A DNA stretch of 64,000 bases from Methylocystis sp. L43 (GCF_015709525.1 NZ_JADNRA010000025.1:1-64000), one strand, 5' to 3'; counted from the stretch's first letter, positions 1 through 10,861 are shown. Numbers and translations: made by a program. The notes: generated from the sequence alone by a model not told the origin.

Positions 1-224
1 ATCAGCTCAAGCGGAATCTCGGTCCAAAGGATCGACATCCAATATGTCTGAAACTCCGGAGCGAACGAATCAAGGCCGGCGCGCCAGCCAAAAACCTGCT
101 CGTAAATCCGGACGACCAGATAGAACCCGTTCAGAACGGCCAAGCCGATCCACATGCCCTTCAGGTCTACTACAGCTTCCGTGCCAGCAGCAGCGCGGGC
201 TGCTGTGTCAGTCGTTGAGCTCAT
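1..224 (-). CDS. pmoC: Particulate methane monooxygenase subunit C, N-terminal part (cut by window edge)
   Basis: The minus strand encodes 74 residues from an ATG at 224 to the window edge. The N-terminus begins MSSTTDTAARAAAGTEAV and continues through a hydrophobic helix (about residues 24-40) to WMSILWTEIPLEL. This matches what I know of PmoC from Methylocystis/Methylosinus, an integral membrane subunit of the copper enzyme that oxidises methane to methanol. A good ribosome site (GGAGGAGAAGG) lies just upstream of the ATG. pmoA and pmoB would follow outside the window. AmoC of nitrifiers is a relative, but the N-terminus fits methanotroph PmoC better. Confidence 0.93.
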   Translation of the reverse strand, partial: MSSTTDTAARAAAGTEAVVDLKGMWIGLAVLNGFYLVVRIYEQVFGWRAGLDSFAPEFQTYWMSILWTEIPLEL

Positions 225-812
225 ACCCTTCTCCTCCAATGTGCTCCCAGGGAATTGCGCGTGACCGGTATCGCTCCGCCTCCCACAACGGAGCCGCTTC
301 GTCCTCGTTTCGTAAAGCAAAGCGAAAGCGCGTCTTCTTCTAAAAACACGCAAAACCGCCCTTGTTGCCGCAGCCTTCCCGAAAATCCCGGAAAATCCCC
401 CGCCTGCGCGAGCAATCCCCAAAACCCCAGAACCCGGCTGCTTGTTGTTATCGGACGAAAACCGACGTCGCCGCCTAAGCCAAAATCCCCAGTCCGCCCC
501 TTGAAAGAGCAGACCGCAGACCCAGCTCAGCGTGCCGCAACATTCCAATAACCCCCGATAATCACAATACCCATTAGTATAGAGCAAAACAATCTATCGA
601 ATAGCTAATGCAACCCTAGTGGGTAGTGTCACAACTGGCTATAAGGGCTGGGTAGGACTACGGAGGCGCTTGCACGGGTATAGAGTAAAGTTAATACTAT
701 CAGTTAGTTATGTTACGTGGTGCCATCGGCAGCAATTTTTTGGCGTAACCGTGGCTGTTTAGGCGGTCGCCTCGCCAGTTGGACAGAGCCTCTTGCAGAA
801 ATCGAGCGGAAC
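225..812 (-). promoter_or_regulatory. Long upstream region of pmoC with two TATAGAG-type boxes
   Basis: About 590 bases without a convincing gene separate pmoC from the phosphoesterase gene. Bases 545-720 are much richer in A and T than their surroundings. On the plus strand, GTATAGAGCAAA at 578-589 and GTATAGAGTAAA at 678-689 are near-identical and exactly 100 bases apart. On the pmoC strand these read TTTGCTCTATAC and TTTACTCTATAC, each containing a TATAC sequence usable as a -10 box. No clear -35 box with standard spacing was found. I infer a promoter region for the pmo operon with a leader of roughly 350 bases or more. Confidence 0.5.
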
Positions 813-2252
813 TCACGGCGCGACTAGGGCGTTGCGCAGATCCGTCGCCCGCGCGTCGCGCTCGGAAAGCGGCGCAACGCCGAAACGGAACTCGATTGTG
901 CGCAGCACCGAGAGCGTGTCGTATACCGTCTTGTCGACGAAGCCCTTCTTGGCGAAGGGAGAGATGATCAGCGTCGGCACGCGGACGCCGGGACCGTAGT
1001 CGTCTCTTTTGGGCGGCGCGACGTGATCCCAGAAGCCGCCGTTTTCATCCGCCGTGACGATGATCAGCATGTCGGCCCAATTCGGGCTCTTGCGCAGCCT
1101 TGCGACGACGTCCGCGACATGGGCGTCGCCGGCGGCGAGATCGGAATAGTCGGGGTGGCCGTTGAACACGCCGAGAGGCTTGTAAAAGCTCACCTGCGGC
1201 AGATCGCCTCCGTCAATCGCTTTGTAGAATTCATCGGCGTCCTTGAGGTTGTTGCGGCCGTTCTGGCCCGGCGCGTAATTGGCGAAATAGGCGAACGGCT
1301 GATGGTGAGTCTGAAAAAAGTCGGGCTTGCCTTCGCCATAAGGCTTGAGCCGACCCTCGACGACGTCGCGCCAGCCGCCCGCGTACCAGGCCCAAGTGAC
1401 GCCTTTCTCGGTCATGCGATCGCCGATCGTCGGCAAATGCGACGGCGGAAGCCGCTCCTGCGCTTCCGTCTTGTCATGCTTTGACACCGGATTTCCCGGC
1501 TGCAGCGTGCCGATCGCCTCCAGCTTCTTGGTCAGCGGCGCGAGGTTCATATGGCGCGGCGGGCCGTCAAGCACGCTTCGCGGCGAGTCGGGCTGTCGAG
1601 CGCGAATGACGAGCGCCGCCCCCTTGGCGTCCTTGATGGCGTCGAGCTTCGGATCAAATTTCTTTTTCGTTGATTCGACCGGATTGTCGAAGGCCGGCGC
1701 GCAACCGCAGATCAGGAAGAAATGGTTGAGCATCGAGCCGCCGAACGCCGCGTGGAAAAAATGGTCGGCGAGGGTGAATTCCTTGGCCAGGGCCCATTGC
1801 TTGAGCTCTGAACCGTCGTAATAGCCCATGACCAGCGCGCCGGCGTTTGACGCCTCGACGAAGCGGTCCATTTTTCCGCCGTCGATCTGCTCCTGCTCGA
1901 GATAGAAGTCATGCACCGGATCCATGGTGTGGCCGTCGATGCCGACATAAGGCTCGAGGCGAAACGGCGCGTTGGGCAAACGTCGCGGGAAGCGATCGTC
2001 CCATCGGGGACGCGGCAGCGCAGTCAGCGGCCGTCCGTCGAAATCCACTTGCGGCGGGTGCTGCGCCGAGTTGACGCCCTCCGCGCCCGGAAACAGCCCG
2101 AACACATGATCGAAGCTGCGATTCTCAGTGAAGATCACGACGACATGGCCGATACGGGCGAAAGGATTTTCTTGTTCCTGCGCCCCAGCGCGCGCGCAGG
2201 TCGCGGCCGCATAAAAAACGAGTGAAATTACGAGCCGTCCGACAGCTTTCAT
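813..2252 (-). CDS. Secreted phosphoesterase (acid phosphatase / phospholipase C family)
   Basis: A 479-residue protein with an N-terminal signal peptide (MKAVGRLVISLVFY, cleaved near AGAQ). It belongs to the phosphoesterase family PF04185, which includes AcpA-type acid phosphatases and bacterial phospholipases C. The first metal motif, ENRSFDH, is near residue 43 and the second, DENGGFWDH, near residue 402, so both halves of the active site are present. It probably hydrolyses phosphate esters in the periplasm or outside the cell; the substrate cannot be told. I chose the ATG at 2252 because the signal peptide starts there, although the frame stays open upstream to 2315. Confidence 0.85.
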   Translation of the reverse strand: MKAVGRLVISLVFYAAATCARAGAQEQENPFARIGHVVVIFTENRSFDHVFGLFPGAEGVNSAQHPPQVDFDGRPLTALPRPRWDDRFPRRLPNAPFRLEPYVGIDGHTMDPVHDFYLEQEQIDGGKMDRFVEASNAGALVMGYYDGSELKQWALAKEFTLADHFFHAAFGGSMLNHFFLICGCAPAFDNPVESTKKKFDPKLDAIKDAKGAALVIRARQPDSPRSVLDGPPRHMNLAPLTKKLEAIGTLQPGNPVSKHDKTEAQERLPPSHLPTIGDRMTEKGVTWAWYAGGWRDVVEGRLKPYGEGKPDFFQTHHQPFAYFANYAPGQNGRNNLKDADEFYKAIDGGDLPQVSFYKPLGVFNGHPDYSDLAAGDAHVADVVARLRKSPNWADMLIIVTADENGGFWDHVAPPKRDDYGPGVRVPTLIISPFAKKGFVDKTVYDTLSVLRTIEFRFGVAPLSERDARATDLRNALVAP

Positions 2253-2368
2253 TGACAGGCGCCCTCCGCGCGGCGCTGGGCCGCGCGGAGAATTTAATTG
2301 GCGACGCCGCACCAATTGTGACGGCGCCGTCTTCTTTTCATCTTAACAGGTCCTTCGCTCGAGCCCGC

Positions 2369-3406
2369 TTACTGGGGAAGCGGCGTGTCCTTGGTGCGTG
2401 GCGGCAGCACGGGATAGACCGCCTTCGGCTGGTCGCCATTCAGAGTCCCGAGGAATGCGACGATCGCCTTGATGTCCGGATCGGAGAGAGTTTCGCCGAG
2501 TTGGTCTTTGGCCATGAGATCGACCGCCTCTTCCAGGGTCCAGACAGAGCCGGTGTGGAAGTAAGGCGCGCGCAAAGCCACGTTGCGCAACGGCGCAGAG
2601 CGGAAGACGAAGTCGTCCGCCACGTCATTGGTGACCTTGGAGCGGCCCTTGTCGGCGACGGGCATGATCTCGACGCCCGGCTTTTGAGCGACGCCGAAGG
2701 GGAAATAGCCGTTGCCGCCGATGTTGACGCCGCCGTGACAAGCGGCGCAGCCCTTGTCGATGAAGAGACGCAGGCCTTTTTTCTCAACGTCATTGAGCGC
2801 GTTGACGTCGCCCTTCAGGAACTTGTCGAATGGCGCATTCGGCGTCGTCAGCGTCGCCTCAAAAGCCTCGATGGCCTTCGCCATGTTGTCGAAACTGACC
2901 GGTTTCGGGTCGGTCGGAAAGGCGGCCTTGAACTCCGCGACATAGGCCGGCATGCTATTCAGCATCTTTTCGACCTGCGCCGGCGTGTTGTTCATTTCGA
3001 CGTCGGCCTGGACCGGGCCTTTTGCTTGCGCCTTAAGGTCGACGGCGCGCCCATCCCAAAATTGCGCGACGTTGAACACGGCGTTGAGCACGGTCGGCGC
3101 GCGGCGCGGTCCCTTCGCCCAGCCATGGCCGATCGACGTCGGGCCGGCGTCGACGCCGCCGGTTCCGAGATTGTGACAGCTGTTGCAGCTGATGATCTGA
3201 CTCTTCGAAAGTCGCGGATCGAAAAAGAGCTTGTTGCCGAGGTCGATCTTGGCGGGCGTGATCTCGTTGTTCTTGACGACGCTCGCGACGCTCGCGGCGT
3301 CGATCGGCTTGAAGACCGCATTGGCGTCGGCGCGCAAATCGCCCGCGACGGCCATGGCCGGCGCCAGCAGAGTCGCTGCGAGCGCGGCGAACCTGGTCAA
3401 ATACAT
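2369..3406 (-). CDS. Di-heme cytochrome c peroxidase family protein (MauG/CcpA type)
   Basis: A 345-residue exported protein with a signal peptide of about 22 residues (ending AMAVAG). It has two c-type heme sites, CNSCH at residues 74-78 and CAACH at 220-224, plus the family signature QFWDGR near 115-120 and the PYFHTGS segment near 281. The family reduces hydrogen peroxide or performs related high-valent di-heme chemistry in the periplasm. A ribosome site (AGGAG) precedes the ATG. It is divergent from a second family member starting at 3799. Two CXXCH motifs and the length fit classical peroxidases, but a MauG-like role cannot be excluded. Confidence 0.88.
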   Translation of the reverse strand: MYLTRFAALAATLLAPAMAVAGDLRADANAVFKPIDAASVASVVKNNEITPAKIDLGNKLFFDPRLSKSQIISCNSCHNLGTGGVDAGPTSIGHGWAKGPRRAPTVLNAVFNVAQFWDGRAVDLKAQAKGPVQADVEMNNTPAQVEKMLNSMPAYVAEFKAAFPTDPKPVSFDNMAKAIEAFEATLTTPNAPFDKFLKGDVNALNDVEKKGLRLFIDKGCAACHGGVNIGGNGYFPFGVAQKPGVEIMPVADKGRSKVTNDVADDFVFRSAPLRNVALRAPYFHTGSVWTLEEAVDLMAKDQLGETLSDPDIKAIVAFLGTLNGDQPKAVYPVLPPRTKDTPLPQ

Positions 3407-3798
3407 CCCTTACTCCTGCAGTTGATTTGCGGAGGCGCTGTTTCGCGTTGCGACGAACGGCCTCTCTGCGGACGTCAGCTATCACAGCCAGGCTGGCGGC
3501 GGAAGGGCGCATGGGAGGGACACTGTTCAAAAACAGTCCAGTGTAGCATGAACACGACCTGAAGAGCGCAGCGCCACGACGAATTGCCAAGCACCGACCA
3601 AGCACCATATCGGGCGGTTTATTGCGCCACCCTAATGCAATGCACAATCATTACTCGCGATGATGGAATATTCGTTTGGCGAGTTCTTTGACGAGCGCGC
3701 CGAGCGTCACAGCCATGACTTGCCCTGCCGCTAAAAGCAGAGCAAACTTAACGTGAAAACAAAAGCCGGCGAGAAGCCGAGCGGTCGCGGAGGGGCTC
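3407..3798. promoter_or_regulatory. Shared control region of the divergent peroxidase genes
   Basis: This 392-base gap separates two divergently transcribed di-heme peroxidase-family genes and holds no credible gene. The clearest element is an inverted repeat at 3522-3537 (ACTGTT, four bases, AACAGT), nested inside CACTG (3521-3525) and CAGTG (3539-3543). It could be an operator serving both genes. I did not find a convincing -35/-10 pair. Confidence 0.35.
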
Positions 3799-4947
3799 AT
3801 GGCGCGCGTTGCTAATGTTTGGAAATCCGTTGAGACGACGCTTGTTGCGCTTCCGCTGGCGGCGCTACTCGCCGCCGGCGGTTGGGCGATGGCCGAGCCG
3901 CTCGGCCTGCCAAAACTCCCGGTCCCGGCGGACAATCCGCAGTCGCCGGAAAAGATCGCGCTCGGCGACAAGCTGTTCCATGACGCGCGCTTCTCGATCG
4001 ACGGCACGGTGAGTTGCTCAACCTGTCACAACGACAAAAAAGCTTTCACGGACAGTCCGCTGCGGGTTTCCGAGGGTCACCATAAGCTGACCGGCACGCG
4101 CAACGCCCCATCGGTCATCAACGCGGCCTACTACACCTCGCAGTTCTGGGACGGACGTTCGATCTCGCTGGAGGATCAGTCGCAGCACCCGATGGTCAAT
4201 CCGGTGGAGATGGGGCTGCCCGATCACGAGCCGGTGCTCAAGATCGTTCGCGAAGATCCCGCCTATGTCGAGGGCTTCAAGAAGGCGTTCGGCAAGAGTG
4301 GCCGAGACGTGACGATGGATGACGTCGAGAAGGCGATCGCGAGCTTCGAGCGCACGATCATCTCGGGCGATTCGCCCTTCGACAAGTGGTATTTCGGCGG
4401 CGACCGCAACGCCATCAGCGATCAAGCCAAGCGCGGCTTCGACCTTTACGTCGGTCAAGGACGCTGCGTGTCCTGCCACGCCATCGAACAGACGCAGGCG
4501 CTCTTCACCGACAACAGGTTCCACAACATCGGCGTTGGGATCAACCGCATTCAAGGCGACGTGCCGCGCCTCGCCGCCGAATTCCTCAAGGCGAAAGCGG
4601 CGGGCGCGTCCGTCGACAAGACGGTGCTCGCCGATCCGAAGGTTTCCGAACTCGGCCGGTTCGCGGTGACGAACTCCTTCGATGAAATCGGCGCCTTCAA
4701 GACCACGACGCTGCGCAATATCGCGGTGACCGCGCCTTACATGCACGACGGTTCGCTCAAGACGCTCAAAGACGTCATCAAGCATTACAACGAGGGCGGA
4801 AAGAGCCCCGGCGATCCGACGCCGGTCAATCCCTATCTCTCCGGCGGCATTCGGCCGCTGGATTTGAAGGATCAGCAGATCGACGATCTCGTCGCTTTCC
4901 TGGAGACGCTGACGAGTCCTGCTTATGTGACGGCGCAGACAAAATAG
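3799..4947 (+). CDS. Di-heme cytochrome c peroxidase family protein, second copy
   Basis: A 382-residue exported protein related to but clearly different from the protein encoded at 2369-3406. It has a signal segment (about residues 13-32, ending GWAMA), heme sites CSTCH (73-77) and CVSCH (223-227), the QFWDGR signature and a PYMHDGS segment near the second domain. It should be a periplasmic di-heme peroxidase. A GGAGGGG ribosome site lies just before the ATG. The next gene, a Tat-exported phosphoesterase, follows after 72 bases on the same strand and the cytochrome gene after that, so the three may form one transcript. Confidence 0.88.
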   Translation: MARVANVWKSVETTLVALPLAALLAAGGWAMAEPLGLPKLPVPADNPQSPEKIALGDKLFHDARFSIDGTVSCSTCHNDKKAFTDSPLRVSEGHHKLTGTRNAPSVINAAYYTSQFWDGRSISLEDQSQHPMVNPVEMGLPDHEPVLKIVREDPAYVEGFKKAFGKSGRDVTMDDVEKAIASFERTIISGDSPFDKWYFGGDRNAISDQAKRGFDLYVGQGRCVSCHAIEQTQALFTDNRFHNIGVGINRIQGDVPRLAAEFLKAKAAGASVDKTVLADPKVSELGRFAVTNSFDEIGAFKTTTLRNIAVTAPYMHDGSLKTLKDVIKHYNEGGKSPGDPTPVNPYLSGGIRPLDLKDQQIDDLVAFLETLTSPAYVTAQTK

Positions 4948-5019
4948 CCGCAAGACCAAAGCGCAGGAGAGAACAAGCGGCGTCGCCAAGAAAGCGCCAA
5001 GCCGCGAGGGAGGATAGAA

Positions 5020-6093
5020 ATGACCAGACTCATCACCCGACGCAGCGTCATCGCCGCCGGCGCCGCCGCCGGAACGCTCACGACCCTGCCGATCTCCATG
5101 GTGCGCCTCGCCTTCGGCGGAACGCGCGAGGATTTCAGCTTCACCTATATTTCCGATTCGCACATTCAGCAGATCAAAGGCGCGAGCTTCGTGCGCAACT
5201 GGGACATGGGCCTGAAGCGCGCCGTCGCCGAGGCCAATCTCATTACGCCGGAAGCCGATTTCGTGATGTTTGGCGGCGATCTCGCGCAACTCGGCAAGAA
5301 GGAGGAGCTCGACCACGGCGCCGAGATGCTTTCGCATGTGAAGGGCAAGCTCCACTGCGTCATGGGCGAGCATGACTATTATCTCGACCTTGGTGAATAT
5401 TGGTCGAAGCTCTACGGACCGCAGTGGTACAGCTTCGATCACAAAGGCGTCCATTTCGTCGTGCTGAACTCGATTCTCACGACCGACGATTGGACGTTTC
5501 ATCGTTGGCCGACGGCCGAGCAGCGCATGCTCGAAATGGCCGGACTCGATAATCCAAACGGCTCGCCGTTCATGGTCGGCGAAAAGCAGCGCGCCTGGCT
5601 CAAGGACGATCTCGACAAGGTGTCCAAGGACACGCCGCTCATCGTCTTCTCGCATTCGCCGCTACAGAAAATCTACAAAGGCTGGAATTTCTGGACCGAC
5701 GACGCCGAGCAGGTGCAGGCGTTGTTGCAGCCGTTCAAGTCCGTCAATGTGATCTACGGCCACGTGCACCAGATCCAGTACAATCAGATCGGCAACATCG
5801 CCTTCAACGCGGTGATGGCGACGGCCTGGCCCTGGCCCTATCCCGACACCTATGCGCAGGCCGGCGCGCATGTGCCGGTGCTCACGGTTCCGATGAACCG
5901 CGCCGATCCGTTCTTCGAACGCGACGCCACTGGTTGGCAGATGATCGACGTCAACTCCGGCCGCGTCACCGCGCGCTACCAGCTGTGGGACAACCAGGAG
6001 CGCGTCGTCGGCTACGATCCGAAGCTCGGAAAGCCTGTCGACAAAAAATATCAAGAGGCGATCGTCCGCAAGGCGCCGCAACTGCATTACTAG
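5020..6093 (+). CDS. Tat-exported metallophosphoesterase
   Basis: A 357-residue calcineurin-like phosphoesterase with a twin-arginine leader (TRRSVIAAGAAAG). The metal motifs are in order: DSH (46-48), GGD (85-87), GEHD (116-119), SHSP (211-214) and GHVH (247-250). The family normally has GNHD in the third motif; here the Asn is Glu, which may change the catalytic metal site. Tat export suggests folding with metal in the cytoplasm and work in the periplasm. The GGAGG ribosome site precedes the ATG. It lies between a peroxidase gene and a cytochrome c gene, so the context is periplasmic redox; its substrate is unknown. Confidence 0.85.
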   Translation: MTRLITRRSVIAAGAAAGTLTTLPISMVRLAFGGTREDFSFTYISDSHIQQIKGASFVRNWDMGLKRAVAEANLITPEADFVMFGGDLAQLGKKEELDHGAEMLSHVKGKLHCVMGEHDYYLDLGEYWSKLYGPQWYSFDHKGVHFVVLNSILTTDDWTFHRWPTAEQRMLEMAGLDNPNGSPFMVGEKQRAWLKDDLDKVSKDTPLIVFSHSPLQKIYKGWNFWTDDAEQVQALLQPFKSVNVIYGHVHQIQYNQIGNIAFNAVMATAWPWPYPDTYAQAGAHVPVLTVPMNRADPFFERDATGWQMIDVNSGRVTARYQLWDNQERVVGYDPKLGKPVDKKYQEAIVRKAPQLHY

Positions 6094-6108
6094 TCGAGGA
6101 GAATGACG

Positions 6109-6507
<399 letters not shown>

Positions 6508-6515
6508 CCAAATTC

Positions 6516-6545
6516 GCGGCCGGCTGGAACCATCTTGCCGGCCGC
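6516..6545 (+). terminator. Hairpin after the peroxidase-phosphoesterase-cytochrome genes
   Basis: A perfect nine-base stem (GCGGCCGGC, loop of 12, GCCGGCCGC) lies nine bases after the cytochrome stop codon. Only a weak T stretch follows. It is probably a transcription end or an mRNA-stabilising hairpin. Confidence 0.5.
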
Positions 6546-6613
6546 ACGTTTGCATACGGTTTATTTCAAAGCGCACGCGCCTTTAGCGCGACCGCCAACA
6601 AGAGATATTGAAG

Positions 6614-7708
6614 ATGGTTCAAGAACTCATCGATCGTATTTACGAATGCTCCTTCGCGCCCGACATGTGGCCCGACGTTCTCGACGAACTCTCACATCTT
6701 GCCGAGGCGCAGGGCGGCGTGCTCTTCGCGGCCCGAGAAAAAGTCTCCCACTGGACGGCGTCTCCGGCGATCTGCGAACATGTCGAGAACTTCATGCGCG
6801 GGGACTGGCTCAGCAACTGCACGCGGGGCGGCAGGCTGTTCAGTCGCCGCCATCCGGGATTCCTCACCGACGACGACGTCTATACGGCGGAGGAGCTTGA
6901 GCGCGATACGAACTATAGCGACTTCCTGCGGCCACGCGGATTGGGGTTCAGCGCGGCGACGGCGATCTCGCTGCCCACCGGCGACACCGGCATTATTTGC
7001 CTCGAACGGTCGCATAACCGCGGACCCGTCGAGCCGTCCGTCATCCGCAAGCTCGATGAATTGCGGCCGCACCTTGCGCGCGCCGCCTTCCTCGCCACGC
7101 GTCTGCAGCTCGAGCGCGCCCGCGTCGCCGGCGAAACCTTCGCGCTCATCGGCCTCCCGGCGCTCGTGCTCGACGAAGACGGGCGCGTCATTTCCGCCAA
7201 CGATCCGAGCAATGCGCTGACCAAATATGTCCGCTGGCGCGCCCACGACCGCGTGTCGCTCGTAGACGCCGCCGCCGACGGGCTGCTGCGTCAGGCCATG
7301 GACACGCTCGACGACGATCTTGTCGGCGCGCCGAAATCCTTCGCCGCCCGGGCTGGCGAAGACGAAAGTCCGATGATCGCCAATCTAGTGCCGATTCGCG
7401 GCCCGGCGCGCGACATTTTCGTGCGTTGCGCGGCGATTATGGTGATGACTCCGGTCGGCTCGCAGCAGGCGCCGGCGATCGAGCTGGTCCAGTCGCTCTA
7501 TGACCTTACGCCGGCCGAGGCGCGCGTCGCGCGCGGCCTCGTGGGGGGCAAAACGCTCGAGGAGATCGCCACCGAACAATCCGTGTCGCGCAACACTGTG
7601 CGCACGCACCTACGCGGCGTGATGGAAAAAACCGGATGCAACCGCCAGGCTGAAGTGGTCGCGCTCCTTGGCGGGCTCGCCCCACTCAACGCGCCGAGAG
7701 GCGGATAA
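6614..7708 (+). CDS. LuxR-type helix-turn-helix transcriptional regulator
   Basis: A 364-residue regulator with a C-terminal LuxR/FixJ DNA-binding domain at about residues 298-353 (LTPAEARVARGL, then SVSRNTVRTHLRGVMEKTG). The N-terminal 280 residues look like a sensory PAS/GAF-type region (for example VLDEDGRVISANDPS near 190), but I see no diagnostic ligand site. It lies 106 bases after the cytochrome gene on the same strand, separated by a hairpin, and may control the peroxidase cluster; this is inference. The frame also has a TTG two codons upstream (6608); the ATG is preferred. Confidence 0.82.
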   Translation: MVQELIDRIYECSFAPDMWPDVLDELSHLAEAQGGVLFAAREKVSHWTASPAICEHVENFMRGDWLSNCTRGGRLFSRRHPGFLTDDDVYTAEELERDTNYSDFLRPRGLGFSAATAISLPTGDTGIICLERSHNRGPVEPSVIRKLDELRPHLARAAFLATRLQLERARVAGETFALIGLPALVLDEDGRVISANDPSNALTKYVRWRAHDRVSLVDAAADGLLRQAMDTLDDDLVGAPKSFAARAGEDESPMIANLVPIRGPARDIFVRCAAIMVMTPVGSQQAPAIELVQSLYDLTPAEARVARGLVGGKTLEEIATEQSVSRNTVRTHLRGVMEKTGCNRQAEVVALLGGLAPLNAPRGG

Positions 7709-7735
7709 GCGTATACATTTGATTTCAAGGAATTG

Positions 7736-7778
7736 AGGGCTGGCCTCATCCGTTTGGATGATGCTGGCCCTTTTGTTT
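7736..7778 (+). terminator. Rho-independent terminator of the LuxR-type gene
   Basis: A GC-rich imperfect hairpin (GGGC...TCATCC, loop GTTT, GGATGA...GCCC) is followed by TTTTGTTT, 28 bases after the LuxR stop codon. Confidence 0.65.
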
Positions 7779-7961
7779 CGTCTTAACGTTTTCTCGAACG
7801 TCGGGGGGGCGGACGAAATTGCCGCGGACGCTTCAGTAACTCGGGGTTCGATACTACGCGCTCAATTTTCAGCCTGCCTTTTTGAGCCCAATTCTTTCAG
7901 CAGCCCTTTTGAGCTTAAATTTTGAGGGCCTTCGCGAGGCCCTCTGTTTCCCTACGTCAGC

Positions 7962-8039
7962 TCGAGGAAGCGCTCGGAAATCAAAGTATTGGAGCAGGTT
8001 CTCGTCGAAAAGGTCTGCCAACTTTTTTGGAACCTGCTC
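7962..8039 (-). repeat. Dispersed palindromic repeat, copy 1
   Basis: Bases 7992-8001 (GAGCAGGTTC) and 8030-8039 (GAACCTGCTC) form a perfect ten-base inverted repeat around a TCGTCGAAAAGG core. The flank 7962-8015, read on the minus strand, closely matches 36769-36825 on the plus strand. The shape (GAGCA...GAAAA...TGCTC) is that of the short intergenic palindromes common in Rhizobiales. Confidence 0.7.
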
Positions 8040-8258
8040 TCGGCGAATACTTGAGCCACGCTTCAAAAAAAACCCCGTCATCATCAATTCGAATGACGCG
8101 GAGGAGCGATTTTGGTCGTAGTTTTTTTTCATGAACAGTGAGGGGCGCAAGGAGTTAGACGAGCGCAAATGCTCTCATTGTTCGCTTATCTGGCGCTCAC
8201 TTCTCAGGTGATACTTTTACCAGGATGTTTCCTCCTCGACTTTTCTCCCATCTCTTAG

Positions 8259-8284
8259 GGGCCGTTGCGCGGCCCCCTTTTTTT
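8259..8284 (+). terminator. Strong orphan Rho-independent terminator
   Basis: A GGGCC stem with a GTTGCGC loop is followed by seven Ts on the plus strand. guaB ends just beyond on the opposite strand, where no T stretch is produced, so the terminator fits only plus-strand transcription from the apparently gene-free 7.8-8.25 kb stretch. Confidence 0.65.
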
Positions 8285-8294
8285 GCTCAGCGTA

Positions 8295-10108
<1,814 letters not shown>

Positions 10109-10861
10109 TCAGCGCCCAGGGGCGCCGCGCCTGCGCGCTTCTTCGCTGTCGTCGGTTTTCTCGACCTTTACCTCGTCGTGACGCACGGTATCATGCACAT
10201 TTACAACTCGTTCCTCGGCCTGCTTGCGCAGAGCGATCTCCTCAACGATGCGAGCCTTCTTGCTCACGACCGGCTCCTCGTGCCGCTCGGTCGCCTCGAT
10301 CGTCTTCTCGCTGAAAACGTCTTCGCCGGATTTTACAGGGCGATCGACCGGGCGGCGCTCGAGCGTCACTTTTTCGTCGCGCAACTGCACGCTCTCGTCG
10401 ACCGGCTCCTCGACGGTGTACCGGCGGAGCCGCGTCCGCCCACCCCCGACGTCGCGCTTGCCGACAGTAAGCTCCTCGCGGGCCAGCTTCATGCTATCGA
10501 CATTGTCGCCCGCACGCGCACCAGGCTTGGACGCCTCCGCTGTCGCGTCGCCGCGCTCATCGATGTCGATTGCGCCGTCGCGCTCGAGAATGGCCATAAC
10601 CGGCTTGGCGTTGCGCTCATGCACGTGAACCGCGACGATATCTCGGCCCGCCTCGATGCTGCGGTTGTAAACGTCGCGGTCGTTATTGGTGGTCTGGCCG
10701 CCAAAGAGACTGCTCCAGAAGCCGCCATCCTCGCGGCCGCGCGTCTGGCGGTTGTAGGTCTCGATCGCCTCGCGCGGCACGCCATTCGCGACCAGGTCGT
10801 TCACAGCCGCCTGTGCATGAGCGGTGCTGTCGAAAACACCAATGATTTTTTCATAGGCCAT
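10109..10861 (-). CDS. Stress protein with YflT-like N-terminus and DUF2382 (YsnF/AvaK) C-terminus
   Basis: A 250-residue soluble protein. Residues 1-90 resemble the general-stress YflT/17M domain (KIIGVFDSTAHAQAAVNDL). Residues about 120-230 form a DUF2382 (YsnF/AvaK) domain, with the typical opening LAREELTVGKRDVGGGRTRLR and many charged repeats of the VxxxxVxLRxExVxLERRPV type. Family members are stress-induced in several bacteria; the biochemical role is unknown. A second DUF2382 gene lies 60 bases upstream on the same strand, so the two are probably cotranscribed. Confidence 0.75.
   Translation of the reverse strand: MAYEKIIGVFDSTAHAQAAVNDLVANGVPREAIETYNRQTRGREDGGFWSSLFGGQTTNNDRDVYNRSIEAGRDIVAVHVHERNAKPVMAILERDGAIDIDERGDATAEASKPGARAGDNVDSMKLAREELTVGKRDVGGGRTRLRRYTVEEPVDESVQLRDEKVTLERRPVDRPVKSGEDVFSEKTIEATERHEEPVVSKKARIVEEIALRKQAEERVVNVHDTVRHDEVKVEKTDDSEEARRRGAPGR

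Larger units (their letters stand above)
7709..8294. other. Intergenic region with two terminators, a palindromic repeat and a possible small RNA
   Basis: No conventional gene is visible in 586 bases. The stretch holds a terminator after the LuxR gene, a dispersed palindromic repeat around 7962-8039, and a strong plus-strand terminator at 8259-8284 that belongs to no recognised gene. Between repeat and terminator are a 26-codon frame (8131-8211) and a 29-codon frame (8169-8258); their codon choice is AT-rich and unlike the neighbouring genes. Confidence 0.5.

Noticed and set aside
2222-3562. A 446-codon open frame on the plus strand
   Set aside because: Antisense to the di-heme peroxidase gene with its two CXXCH motifs.
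4018-5655. A 545-codon open frame on the minus strand
   Set aside because: It lies opposite the peroxidase and phosphoesterase genes, which have clear family motifs. The frame is an effect of high GC content and has no recognisable domain.
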